Assembly (NCBI RefSeq): GCF_000264995.1
Contig: NW_006767447.1
Location: 135,384-199,383 of the forward strand
Length of the DNA stretch: 64,000 nt
DNA from: Punctularia strigosozonata HHB-11173 SS5
Taxonomy: Eukaryota; Basidiomycota; Agaricomycetes; Corticiales; Punctulariaceae
Reading direction: 5' to 3'
The position numbers and the translations under genes are program-made. The first letter of the stretch is position 1, and each line of letters starts with the position of its first letter. Below are positions 35,457-47,726 of this stretch, one piece after another. Under the pieces are notes generated by a model that worked only from the letters and a program-made list of their open reading frames with translations, did no database searches and was not told the origin of the DNA.

Positions 35457-36195
35457 AACAAACGCCCGCTCCGCTGAACAACCCCCCATTGGCTTTTGGC
35501 CCCAGGATGTCGCGCGGGAGTCGTTTATTGTATATGACGACGATGGCGGCCCGACCACACCCGTGTCATCGCGTCGCTTATAGGCGTAGCAACGTTTTTT
35601 CCCCCCTACCGATCCCTGTCTTTTGCTAGAAGAACGAAAGAAATATGAACGACGAAGCCCGCGCGGCGCATCTTTGCAAATCGTCATCGAGAATGTTCCT
35701 GGGCCCCAGGAAAAACCGGATTTGCTAAAAACCTCCTAAAACCTCCTAAAACGTGCTCATTTAGTAGCTTTAGAGGGTTTCGGTACCCAATAAGCGACTC
35801 TTTCGATAGTCCGATTTTTCCTGATGGGCACTCGCCCGGGGCTATACTGTGGCCATGGTTAGCGACCGCCTCAGCACCGGATTCCCCCAGGCTTAGCCCC
35901 CCAAGCGACGAGTCGCTCGAATTGCTCGCTCGTCGCTTGCAGCGAGTCTGACGCAGACGAAGCAACCGTCGCATCGGATTCGTCAGACCCATGGCGAGGC
36001 AGCGCGGGCGGTCGAGCACCGAGCCTTCTGGGCTAGTGACAACGACACGAAGGCGTCAAGCACCGCGAAGAACACATCTATTTTAAATACTACAGCACGG
36101 CCAGAATTGAAGCATATGAGAGCACATGTTTATCATACCCAAATAAAAATAAGCTACAACGAATGCGGATGATCGCACCGGGCAACCTTCCCGCC
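35457..36195. other. Intergenic region with hairpin
   Basis: Contains a short direct repeat AAAACCTCCT near 35730-35755 and an inverted repeat AAGCGACGAG / CTCGTCGCTT at 35903-35912 and 35929-35938. No protein-coding unit was recognised. Confidence 0.5.
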
Positions 36196-39100
36196 TCACG
36201 TCATGTCCCACTCTTCCCAGGCGGCCGACGAGTCGGCGGCGGTGAGCGGGGCCGGCTCCAGCTCCGCGGTTTGGACCAGCTCCGCCACCTTGTCGCTCGC
36301 GCCGTGTTCATCACGCTCGCTCCCGGCCATGGCGATCAGGAGCGGATCCGCCGAGCCGAATCCCGAATGCAGGAGGCGGACTTCGGAGGCTTCTATGACC
36401 TGCACCAGCCTCCCGCTCGCCACGTTGCGGATCTCGATGAACTCCGCCGAGAAGAGCAGGACGTGGTCGCCTCGATGGGCATACGTACTCGCGGTGCTCT
36501 CCCAGCGGAGGTAGCCCGAGGACCGGCTGGGGACGCCGTGCTTATCGACATAGCATCCGACCGCTGGGGGAGGATGACGTGAACACCACTTGCAGAGACA
36601 CTACGACAGCACGGACGTACCGTCGTACACGACGAGCAATTCGTTCGCGCTGCATCGGACCAGCCCTAACGCTTTGGCAGACTCGCACCGTTCTTTGAGA
36701 CTCGACAGCGGTGCATTCTGCGAGGCGCCTCTGAAGTCGGGCACCACCGTCATGACGGAGGTTCCGAGGCTGCGACATATCGATGGGTGAGTAAAAATAA
36801 AAATGCGAGACACAACGCAAACGGCGCAGCGACGACGTACTTGGTCGGATCTACGATCAGAATTCCCCGCTCGCCGCATACTGCCACGGTCTTGATGAGC
36901 GGCGACAGGTCGTGGACGTCTTTGGGCAGACTAAGAGGCTGTAAAGCGAGAGCGGAGATCAGCATACAGTCGCTGCGCAGAGAATGAGGTTGTTCACACT
37001 GCCGAATTGCCTGAACGCCGGTGAAGGCGAGCCGCGTTGAATATTCGCAGCCTGATCCACGATCTCGACGGCGTAGAGCGTTACCTGCAGCAGACTCTTT
37101 GCAGCGTATAGTACTGAACAATGCGTATCAGTTATAGATGTCGCGCCGAAGGTGACACATGGGACAACCTACGTAGCGTCCTATTACCGACCTTCCCCGC
37201 TCGGAAGAAAAGCACGGTACCGTCTTGGCTTGAGTTCACCGTCGTCGCTGTCTTCCGCAGCGTGCCGGAGTCATCCAGGCCTTGTGCAGCCCTTGCCAGG
37301 ACGTCGAGAGAATACGAGAGAAGCGATCCGTTCTGGAGTATGATGATCTTGTTGAAGTTCGGTATGCACACCATCGACGTCGCATTAACGTTGGGTATGA
37401 CCTTTCGATAATCTGAAAATGTGTTCACGGACCTGGCCAAATTCGGTGGAGGAGGTACCAACGATACTAACCGTGAACGCCCCTGGGAGCTGCGAACACT
37501 CCTGTTGCAGCACCTACGACGATAAACTGTCGACTTCCGCTGGCTGTACCGTTATCAGCGAAACAAAGAATGACATCGAAACATGCGTCCCAACGCACTG
37601 AATGCCGATGCGCAGCTGATCCTGCCGGAGAATTTGGACGACGGCGATACCTGCGACTTGCTTCCGCTGGTCCTGAAAAATCCATCGTCTACCACTTGCG
37701 GCGCGAACCACTAAAGCCCCGCCGTCATCTACCCCGCACGAATCATCGGTCAGATCGCATTATCGCACCATATTGGCATCCGCGTTGACCTTCCGCACCA
37801 TCTGCGCTTCCTTGAGCATCGATTTCCACCTCTTTCGCTCCTCGTCGGACCTCGCGTAGAGGGTATATCGTCGCTTTGTTTTTTCCGAAGCATGATAGAT
37901 AGTGAAGGGGTACATCGGTTCGGACTCGGCCAGAAGGCGGCCCAGGGGGCTCCGCCCTTCTGTATCTTTCTTCTTCCGTGACTCGGGTGGATCATGGAAG
38001 TTCCCCAAACGAAGATACTCTAGAGGAATTGGCTGTTGGCCGCTTGAGCCTGTGAGCTAGGCGACGATGAACAGAGTGACTGACCCTCGATATGACGTGT
38101 CGGCGTAAGAGGCCAGTTGTGTGTCTTTTCTCTTTGGTGAACAGCACTGTATGAAGTCTTAGCGGCGCTCGATCCCTTCTCGAATGAATTGCAACCTACG
38201 ATTGTTGTCCAGCAGCGCAACGTGTAAGTCATGCCAGCCGTGCCAATCCAACTCAGTTCGTTGTCTTCGCGCAAGCGGTCCCGAGTATACCAACGTCCTC
38301 GCCTCGTCATATAGGTCCATGTCCTGAACACAGCTATTAATACTCGCCACGATCGATGGAAACAGAAACGCACGATGATCTCCCCCCTTTGGTACACGAG
38401 ACTCTCGCAAAGGTCCCAGAACTTGGCTTTCGAGTCGGCCACATCGATGCCTGGCTGACTTGTCCTAATGATCCCGTTGATGACCTCTTGCACCACCTCC
38501 AACCCGCTGATGTCCGTGTGATCGTCCGAGACGTTTCCAGGCCCACTGCTGCCCAGGTCATTTCTGTCGGCATCTGACGTTTGGTAGAGCTGTCGAGTCA
38601 CTTTCTCCACCCCTGAGAGTTGAAGCTTTAATTGCGTGAGACGGTTGGTCGGTTGTATGAGAAACGCGTTAAAGTCGCGCTTGCGGAGCCTAGGGTCCAG
38701 TCGCCGCTGCTGGATGAAGTAGGCGTAGTCGCCGTTGCGGTTGACTTCTGAGATATGGCGGGCCTTAGCGAGTGGGTAGTGTTTGTAGTACGATTCGTAG
38801 GCTTCTCCGAACACGAGGGCGGCTGGCGGAATGCGCAAGCAGGGTGAGATATATACTCTGAATGCGTACAGGAGACAAGTGACTTACTTTCGAGGACGAC
38901 GTCGGAAATGGAGTGAATGAAAGGATGTTGTTCGAGTTGGCGGGCGAAAAGGCCGTTGAGCATGCGCTGGTGGTATGCGAGGATCTCGTCCATATTCCAG
39001 AACACCTCCTTTATGAAGCCGCGCAAGCGGTCCTTCTTGATTACAGGCGGGTCCGCGTTCCGAAGTGGTTCAACGAAAATGTCTCGAACGAGCTTGAGGT

Positions 39101-39992
39101 CCCGAACATCTGGGGGTATGTCAGCGCGCCGATAGCAGAGAGCACTGCGGCCGGAGCCTTAGACGCAGAACCCTCACAGTTACGCTCAGTCTTGATGATT
39201 TCGAAGATCTGCGACTGGCGCTTGACCTCTTTACTTCCCAGGGCCTCCAATGCTGAGGTCGGGAGTAGTCGATGCCACGCCTCATCGGTTTCGAGTAAAC
39301 GTCCCTTCTGAAAAGCGCGCAAACCTTCTTCTGATTGTAATCTATGCATATAGAACAGGGTGCCGTCAACATAGGGTAAATCGCGCACAGAAAGGGTGAT
39401 ATAACACACTGCTCGTCCGTAAGGGGTTGCGCTGATTGCTCCGCAATGGAACGTAGCTGAAGCCATCGGACTGAGTTTCGACGAACTGTTTCGATGGCGG
39501 ATTACGTACCTCTGCGTCCATGTCGCTCAATGATGCGAAGGAGGCGGTGGGCGAATATATCGGAGGTGAAGGACCCGCATCGCTCTTCGATGCCCGATGC
39601 CCACGCTCTAGCGACGGCCTCGCAGACAGAGAGCGTGCCGCGTGAATAGACCCCACGTTCGGTGAAGGAACGGCATGATTCACGCTTATGCTCGAGTGCG
39701 TCGGGAAGAGACTGGCTGCTCTCGCATGATGGCTCCCGCTGCTCGCCCCGGAATTCTGTCGACTAGGAAGACCGCGAAGTGAGCGCGCGCTGAGCGCCGG
39801 GGATCGAATGCTTGATGCGTAGTAGGATGGTGTGTTCCCGCCATAACCGTCCTCCCATGTGTCGTACGGGTCGCTGTCCGGTGGCTCAACTTCGAAGAGA
39901 TAGGGCGACCAGGCTGTCGCGGGGTTTGGTAAGTCTGGCTGGCGAGCACCTGGGGGAATGTTGATGTTAGGATGTTGTCGGCTAGGATGCAT
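36196..39992 (-). CDS. Rho guanine-nucleotide exchange factor (DH-PH-CNH, Rom2-like)
   Basis: Fourteen exons: 39992-39510, 39307-39184, 39109-38888, 38822-38374, 38323-38200, 38146-38085, 38032-37769, 37710-37599, 37543-37472, 37412-37173, 37113-36998, 36938-36841, 36769-36621, 36563-36196, giving 960 residues. After a Ser/Pro-rich N-terminus come the DH domain (VKRQSQIFEIIKTE, HVRDLKLVRDIFVEPLR, WNMDEILAYHQRMLNGLFAR, SKAKFWDLCESLVYQRGEI), a PH domain (DMDLYDEARTLVYSGPLARR, YPFTIYHASEKTKRRYTLYA) and a citron-homology (CNH) domain (FIVVGAATGVFAAPRG, VGNRTLLLYAAKSLLQVTLY, ELLVVYD, FIEIRNVASGRLVQVIE). Such GEFs activate Rho1 at the plasma membrane for cell-wall and polarity control. The first intron (39509-39308) is about 200 bases and may hide another exon; upstream exons are also possible. 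Confidence 0.9.
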
Positions 39993-40988
39993 TAGATTGA
40001 TAGCAATACTGTGGCAAGAAGCAAGCTATGCTAACCGGAAGGATTATCGTGGATGGCGTCACGACTCAAGTCAGTGCCACGTGGGAATGGTCCATCATGC
40101 TCTGCCCCTCCTGGTTTTCCCGCGATACAGTGCTGCTTTTGTTGCAACTGTCATCCCCGTCCCTTGGAATCAACAGCAACGCACGTTAATATCGCTCCAC
40201 ATTACTTCCGTACTCTGTGCTCGTATGCGCTGACGAACCGGGCGAAATGCGCCGACATCATCGGTGCTCAGTCAGACAATCCACGCATTAAGAACTGAGT
40301 GCTGTCACTCACCTTTCATATCGATTCTCGACTTATCTGTGCGTATGACTCTCGGGGTGCTGCTGGGGCTGACAGAAGGTTCTGGAAGACGGCACGACCA
40401 CGTAGTATATCAATTGTCGGTCTAGTCGAACCGGGTATGGAACATCCTGCAGGATTATCATCATCTACGCCAAGCCCAAGTCCTAAAGGTATGGTCAGTA
40501 TACGAGCGGGCTGCTGATTAAGAATGGAATGCCGTTCGCCGATCCCTTCTTGATGGGAAGCGACTTATTCCTAATAACCAAGGTTTTCACACCGCTTGCA
40601 GGTGGCATTGCGGGTATCCGAGGCCGTCGGATGACCCACCTATCACCATGCTTCAGATCACCCGAATATTATTTTTGTTTCCACCCGAGTCTATATAACG
40701 TATCCGCATCCGAAGGCCCGACCAGAGAGCATCCCGTAGGCCAAAGTGCGGGTTTAAACTCGTACGTACATCTAGTTCCATGCGGCGATCATGCGCTCAC
40801 TGCCATGTGTCATTCTGCACGATGTCTTCCAGGCTTGGAATCCGGCATTGAGCGCATCACGTCAGGTACACGGTCCGATTATAAATACTAAGAAATACGA
40901 ATGAAGCTGAGACGTCGTCGCCCCGTTTTCCCCAAATCTGCGACTGCGTGCACATCGATTGCAGAGAGCATCTATCTGATAACTGACT
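39993..40988. other. Divergent intergenic region
   Basis: A 996-base gap between the RhoGEF and the divergent TPR-CHAT gene, presumably holding both promoters. A TATATAA motif is at 40692-40698, about 295 bases before the TPR-CHAT start. No gene was seen. Confidence 0.5.
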
Positions 40989-43900
40989 ATGTCGAGTGAA
41001 GAAACTTCGGATAAGAGACACCTTCCCGTGGATGGTAAGTCACCGACGCGTTCAACAGACATGTATGATTGACGGAATACGGCACAGCGGATACTCAATC
41101 GTCGACAAAACAACATGCACTTGGTACCGTGCGTACGGATTCAAAGAGTCCGTACATTTGCGGATGTGCTACAGGTACCTGTTCGATGGCGCTCCTGATT
41201 CAACCTCATGATATCACTCACACCTCATAGTGCCACCTCCGAAGGCCATCGGTCGTTATGCTGAGGCCTTAGACCTCGTCAATCAATTCATGCACGAAAG
41301 CGACGTTGCAGCTGCGGATCAGGCTGTTGCGATATTCACGGCCATCCTGGAGGCCGATGCGATGCGGTCCAAACCTCCCCCCCATTCTCGCGTTTGTGAG
41401 GAACCAAATCCCTCGCGCTCCAATGTGACACCGCTCCCAGAGAGGCATCATGTGCTTATGGAGCTAGCCCGTACCTTCGACGAGCGCGCGCGGTACACCG
41501 ACGATCAAACCGACACTGACAAGGCGGTGCAGTACAGTAAAGAAGCTCTGGACATCTGTCGTGCACGGGCCATTATATGTCCTTCTGTGTACATGATCTA
41601 TGCTCGCGTCCTTGACCTCGATGCCGAAACCCTTGCTCATGCTCAGGCTCGCCAAACCGCAGATGTCCTTTGTCGTCAGGCCATTCAAGTCTGCGGGACG
41701 GGCCATCCACTGAAACCGAGCATCCGCCGTATCCTCGGATGGATTCTCTTCCGCCTCTTTCAAGGGACCGGTACTTCGTCATACCTAGAAGATGCCATCC
41801 ACTTGCAACGAGCGGCTTTGACGGATCTGGCCGTCTCGGACATTCATAGGCACCGACATCTTCGTTACCTCGGCATCTACCTCATCTGTCGATACGAGCT
41901 ACTCACCGAACCAGTTGATCTGGACAGTAGTCTATCGATATTTGAGGACGCCATTCGACTCTGTCCTCCGACACATATCGATAGATCAAGAACGGTACAT
42001 GACATGCTCTCCGCTGTGTATCGCCGGTGCTTCCAAACGGGCACAATCCATGATCTCGATAAGGCGGTAGACATAGGGCGCCACATTCTCGAGACCGAGG
42101 CATCTTGTGGCCGGACCCAAATCTACTCGATGAGCATGTTGTCGACTATCCTCAGTCTTCGTCACGAGCTCACCCTCTCTTACGGACGGGACATGGACGA
42201 GTCGATCTATCTAGAACGTGAAATCCTGCAGCGTTCTCCTCCCGAATCCGTGGACCATTGGATGTATCTCCACAATCTGTCACTGAAGTTGCGTCTGAGG
42301 TTCGAGTGGAGCGGTAAGCTTGACGACCTTTCAGAGGCAATATTGTTTGGACGCCAGGCAGACGATGCCCTACCTGAGAACCACCCTCGACGTTTCTCAA
42401 CGGCCCATAATCTATCGACAATACTGGCTCTTCGCTTCAGTGAGGCAGGGAATATCGCGGATCTAGATGACGCGTTGTTCTGGGGCCAGCGTGCTGCGTC
42501 GACCATTCTGCCCTCGCACAGCGCTTACTTGGACATCACTTCGGATTATATCTCCCGCCTGTGTACTCGATTTGAGACTATTCATTCTATGAGCGACCTC
42601 GAGACTGCAATATCCCTTGGAAACGAATGCCTGGCTGCCATCCCCGATACTCATGTCAACAAAGCCAAAGCGATACACTGTCTCTCCAGAGCGCTCTTGC
42701 TGCGTGGTCGCCACACGAACAATCGTACAGATATCGACGGGGCCATCGCATATTTGGAAGGGATAGCAGATGGCTTTTCCCAGCGCGCAGACGGTCAAGT
42801 GTGCCTTCCCACTCTCGCGGCTTGCTACCTGACTCGGTTCCGTCAAATTCACGATCATGATGACGCACTCCGCGCGCAGAAAACTACTAAACACCTCCTC
42901 GCAAATATTTCAGCCGGCCGCCGTGGGCGATGCCAATGCCTCGTCGACGCCGCGGAGCTGTACGTTGAACCAGGAACAACGTACTGCGACATTCCTATGG
43001 CGCTTTCCTACCTAGAGGAGGCCCTCATTGACGACGAGCGCGACGTTCGCTCACGAATCCAATATGTCACACATGTTCTCGATCTCATACAACAACGGCA
43101 TCAGGATGTCTTCAAAGCAGAATCCCCGACGACGTTGCAGCTCCTCGGCGTATATGAACGAGTCGTCGGTCTTCTACCGCTAGTGGCTTACTTCGACCTT
43201 CATCCGCGAGCACGCTTACGATCTCTCACCATCGGTCAGAGCACGGCCATCACCGGCGCATCACTCGCTCTTCAGCTATCACGACCAGAGAAGGCCCTTG
43301 AACTCCTTGAGCAAGGCCGCGCGATTTTCTGGACGCATACGCTGCACTTGCGCTCTCCATTTGATGCCGTACCAGACGCTTTCCGCGACCGATTAGCGAC
43401 TCTTGCTCAACAGCTAGACAAGGTCTGTGATTCTTCACAGGAAAATAACGACGCAAGAATAGTGGATGCCCAAATATCTCGGAGAAGGAAGCAGACGGAG
43501 GAGTTCAACTTGCTTCTCGACGAAGTTCGCAAAATACCTGGAATGGAACATTTCCTGATGCCTCTGCCTTTCTCGGTGCTTACAAGGGCAGCAGAGAGAG
43601 GTCCCGTTGTGGTGTTGGTTCCCAGTTCGATGGCATGTCATGCGCTCATCCTGAAGTCGTGTGGCCATATGATCAAAATACCGCTCGAACCAGTGGTCAC
43701 GGAATCATGGCTTGCGGACACGGGGGCGGGTTGGCGAACCGCCGTGGCGAACGCGCGATCTGTATCCGTGGATCGTCTCAAAATGTCCAAGACTCGACCA
43801 ACTCAGAGAGTTGACAATATCCTGCGTCGTCTCTGGCACAGTATCGTCAAACCGGTACTCACAGCCTTGGAAATATCGGTAAGTGATTACGGAGCTCCAT

Positions 43901-44859
43901 GGCCTGTTACACTCATTTACCTTGTCCAGCCCTCTACCTGCAGACAGCGTCCCCGTCTGTGGTGGTGTCCAACAGGACCGTTTGTCCACCTCCCCATCCA
44001 CGCCGCAGGCGCAGATGGCCAATGGTGCTCGGATTACGTCGTCTCCTCGTACACGCCTACGCTTAGCGCACTTCTTGGTATCAGATTGAACTATACGCCA
44101 GTGAAAAAGCAGGATGTCCGGGCGCTGGTAGCTGCAGTGCCACGTCCACACGCGCAACAGTGGTCCGACCTCGCATCGACTCGCGAGGAGCTGGATCTCG
44201 TACAGGCTTCCCTACCTGCGGGATCGTTGATACCCCTCTCGACCTCGGATAACGCCTCGGTTCTCATCGGCAGCCGCGACGGAGTTTCCGCTACAAGCAT
44301 CCTCGAGAGGCTGCCTCAGGCGACAATATTGCACCTCGCGTGTCACGCACATCAGGACCCGGACAATCCCCTCGAAAGTGGCTTCGTCATGCACGACGAG
44401 ATGCTCACGATCGAAAAGCTGATGGCGATACCTCTTCAGCGCGCTTTCATGGCGTTTCTGAGCGCTTGCGAGACCGCGAAGGGAGACAAGGTCAGCTACC
44501 GACGCTTTCGGTTTCGTTGACGTGGAGCCAACGACGTACCTTCCAGAATCAACCAGACCAGACCATCCACCTCGCGGCTACGATGCTCTATGCAGGGTTC
44601 AAGACCGTGATCGCTACCCTCTGGTGCGTTCGCGATACCGTATGTGCACTCTGCTCATCGCGACCTCGATACAAGGTCCATGAACGACTTGGACGGTCCG
44701 ACCGTTGCACAAACGATATACGCATACGTTTTCGATGGTGATGGGGAGTATATCAATCCAGATGACGTTCCCTATGCGCTGGACGCAGCCGTGCAGCGTC
44801 TTCGTCAGACGCAGTCAGACCCAAGTCGATGGGCTCCCTACGTTCATATAGGCATTTAA
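40989..44859 (+). CDS. TPR-CHAT protein (caspase-like protease architecture)
   Basis: Six exons: 40989-41034, 41088-41123, 41231-43878, 43930-44490, 44547-44623, 44676-44859, giving 1183 residues. Residues about 60-730 are degenerate tetratricopeptide-type helical repeats (ERARYTDDQTDTDKAVQYS, GKLDDLSEAILFGRQADDAL, GNIADLDDALFWGQRAAS). The C-terminal CHAT domain has the expected dyad: His in ILHLACHAHQ (about residue 1045) and Cys in AFLSACETAKG (about 1087), then HLAATMLYAGFKTVIATLWS, MNDLDGPTVAQTIYAYVF and ending PYVHIGI. CHAT is related to caspases and separase. In fungi such proteins are common accessory genes suspected in self/non-self recognition or regulated death. No NTPase or effector domain precedes the repeats. 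The two tiny first exons rest on splice signals only. The intron 43879-43929 is a multiple of three and could be retained. Confidence 0.85.
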
Positions 44860-45544
44860 GTGCTTGTCCTTCCACGATCGTCCATCAACGGAATATTACG
44901 TGGCAGTGGCACGAGGTGCAGAGAGATACGGCGCTCAGCAATCATATGCACTCGATACACCGGAAGCAAAGCAAGGGCACAAATACATGTACTCCGCAGT
45001 CGGTATGCCTCTGAGACGTGTATGTTGACGGAGAGCTTGACGAGACTGCGGACGTGTTCTGCGGGAGGGATGCATGAGATCAGCATCGGTCACATGCGCG
45101 GACGCCGAACCTAGGGCGAGGAGGACCGAGTCACTGACTGCGACGCATACGTGGACTTAACCAGCGCGCGCTGCGGCAAACATACCCACATCTGGGGTGG
45201 CGTATGACGAACAATTGGAGAGCAATACGGGTCTGAGGCCGCGTCGATGAATTGCGATCAGCTGAAGGTAGCAAGCAAGCACGATAAGAAATCCTGGGGT
45301 ATAGATGGTAGCATACATATGGTTCACAGTGAATACAATCATTCGCCTGCTCGTCATCTACAACGGAAAGTTTGAGGTACAAAGAACGCACTGTCGTCGC
45401 CGTCCTGAATATGGCAAGGGGTCGAACGCACGACTGGGATATAACTTAGGAAATACGCGATCAACACACCAGAACCCGCGTAGATATGAGGTTATCAATC
45501 AGAGGATCCCTTCAGAGCTCCTAACTCGGCGGACGATATCGTCG
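44860..45544. other. Intergenic, convergent region
   Basis: Short frames only; no gene recognised between the TPR-CHAT and BTB genes. Confidence 0.5.
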
Positions 45545-46855
45545 TCACGACATCATTCTGCTAGGATGGTCGTCTGTCCACTATAGCATTAGGACTAGAG
45601 CTCGTAAATGAACGATGAGGAGCAGCGACATACCTTTACTTCTCCCCACCGAGCAATCAAAGCCGACGAACGCTCCAAGAACGATAGCTGGCACTGCGTG
45701 CACTCGAGCTCGTTCAGCAACGGATCCATCACGCTTCGGATTTCTTGAGAAGTAAGGTCTGCACGTGGAGTGCAAGGTTTAGTTTGATAGTAACAGGCGG
45801 GAGCTGGCGACGAGCTAACTCACCCGGACGTGCATCCCAAGCAATGTAGGCGCTCGCCAACGCCCACGCTCGGGTGAGTCTTTGCCCTTCGGCCGTGCCG
45901 CAGATCGCATTCGGCGCGTGGTGTGCGGGCTGCGGGAGCAGCAACCGTTTTAGCGCATCCGTCCGTCCGAGGTGGAGAAAGAACAAGCGGCGAAGGTAGC
46001 GCGGTCCCATCTTCTCCGCGAGCGTGTCGTCCAGCGCGCAGAGTGGGAATGAGAGAAGATATTTGGACGCGAAGACCGCGAGGAGCACGAGGTCGTAGGA
46101 CGCTGCGAAGCAGTAAACGTCCATTGGCACGGACGGCGCGTACGATCTCGAGAACAACCCGAAGAGGGTGGTGGAAGGCGCGAAGACGGGCTTGACGTCA
46201 AAACCGTACTTGACGAGCGAGGTTACCGCACCGGATGCGACTTCGAAAGATGGTATGGGAGTCGTCCACGTCAAATTGTAAACGCCATGGAGGGCGACGT
46301 TCAGCACTTCGACTGACTCGGGAACCAACGCTGAAGGGAGTTCGGCGGGATTGTTGTACGCCTCCAGGCCAGAGGGACGGGCTAAAAGTCCGTTGAACCC
46401 ATTGGTGGATTTGGCAAGGAGGTGCTGATGGACATAGAAATGCACATGGTCCGCGGACACGAGGATGAGGTCGGGCGCTGTCTGCGCAACAAACAAGCCA
46501 GGGCCAAAGATGGCGGACACTGAAGTGAATGCTGTAGGCGTCGGGGCTGTACAATCCGATCCCGTGAGTGGCGCTTGAGCCTGCCGGCAAGTTCCGCGTC
46601 AGAGATCACGATCCAGAATTTAAGCACTGAACTCACCAGCCACTTCGTACTCGTGAACGATGCAGGATTATGTTTGTTCGCACTGCCGCCCAGTGGGGGG
46701 TTGTCAACGTCCGAAATCGCGTCGAAGTCGAAGATCTCGTCAAAGGTCCACTGAACGGGACCCGCGGCTGGCGCGCCGACTCCTCCTACGGTGCCAGCCC
46801 AAGTTGGCGTTGTTGCACATGTGTCGGCAAACCTGACGTGGGGGATGTTCGCCAT
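45545..46855 (-). CDS. BTB/POZ-like protein 1 (tandem pair)
   Basis: Exons 46855-46637, 46580-45824, 45758-45634, 45580-45545, giving 378 residues. The start MANIPHVRF is at the ATG 46853-46855. After a linker, a BTB/POZ-like domain of the fungal type begins with PDLILVSADHVHFYVHQHL and SVEVLNVALHGVYN, followed by helical segments shared with its neighbour (SVPMDVYCFAASYDLVLLAV, RYLRRLFFLHLGRTDALKRL) and a small Cys-containing module encoded by the 125-base third exon (LECTQCQLSFLERSSALIAR). BTB domains mediate dimerisation or Cullin-3 contacts; agaricomycetes carry large expansions of such genes with unknown roles. The paralogue is BTB 2 immediately upstream (47.7-49.0 kb), same strand, same intron phases. 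The final exon (WTDDHPSRMMS) differs from the paralogue. Confidence 0.8.
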
Positions 46856-46898
46856 CAATGGCACTCTTCAGCATTCTGCGACTCGGGAAACGTTTGAG

Positions 46899-47020
46899 TA
46901 CTTATGCAGGCTGGCACTCCGGCTGGCACTCCGGCTTGCTCCACCCCGTCGATGCTAGGCGATGCAGGCCCGCAGGCTAGCGTGCCCGACCCCCGACGCC
47001 AACGACCGGGCTCACGGCGA
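46899..47020. repeat. Duplicated upstream flank, copy 1
   Basis: Upstream of BTB 1, AGGCTGGCACTC and CGACCGGGCTCACGGCGA match the region upstream of BTB 2 (49023-49120) in the same order, so the tandem duplication includes upstream DNA. GGCTGGCACTCC is itself repeated in tandem here (46909-46934). Confidence 0.6.
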
Positions 47021-47726
47021 ACCACCGCTATTACGCGCGTCATCGCCGACGCGGGGGAATCCCTGTCTCACGTCTTGCGCCAGACATCGTCGGTGCTGCA
47101 GCTCGCAGGGCCAAGTACTGCACGGTAGGAACTGGGTCGGGACGTCGATGGGCGACGCGGTTGATTGGGGCAACGTCAACAAATAAATAGTGCTTGCACT
47201 ATCGGGGTCGCCGACGTCGATCTCTCCAGCGCGCCATGCATGGCCCTGGGCTCCATAGATCTACCCGTGAGATAGATACTTACCGCACAGTTGCCGCATC
47301 AGCTCACATGCACCGGACTTCCTTCCAGGAGTTTGGCGGGCTCGCTGACTGATGGGAAACCCCAGACGAAACACGAGGTGGGAAAAAACCGAGAGCGGCT
47401 ACTTCGGTTCTCGTTTACTTAGCATGGCAACTACGAGAAGACACCGTGCATCGACTTTTGCCCCATCGTGAGCCAAGAACGCGCCCACGATGCATTCGAG
47501 CATAGGATTCAACGGTTCTCGGTGGTTCACAGTATCATAATGGTATGGCCGAACAGCGGGACGGTGATCTTTCAGTGGAGCGACCTCGAAGAGTGGTACG
47601 CTGCCGGACGCGGCGGCAGAATCGACGTCGAAGCTGTGTTTCGGGAGAGCGCGCACGTAAGTAGATGGCATGAGCATGGTCGATCATCGTGCGGATCATC
47701 CATCGCGAGGATATCTGACTCGGAAG
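47021..47726. other. Spacer between tandem BTB genes
   Basis: Two overlapping open frames, 47677-47399 (minus) and 47468-47737 (plus), are protein-like in parts but have no family signal; neither can be supported. Otherwise nothing. Confidence 0.4.

Noticed and set aside
39308-39509. Possible extra exon of the RhoGEF (minus frame with LPYVDGTLFYMHRLQSEEGL)
   Set aside because: The phase does not close with the available splice sites, whereas a single intron ending at a pyrimidine-rich CAG does. Kept as a caveat only.
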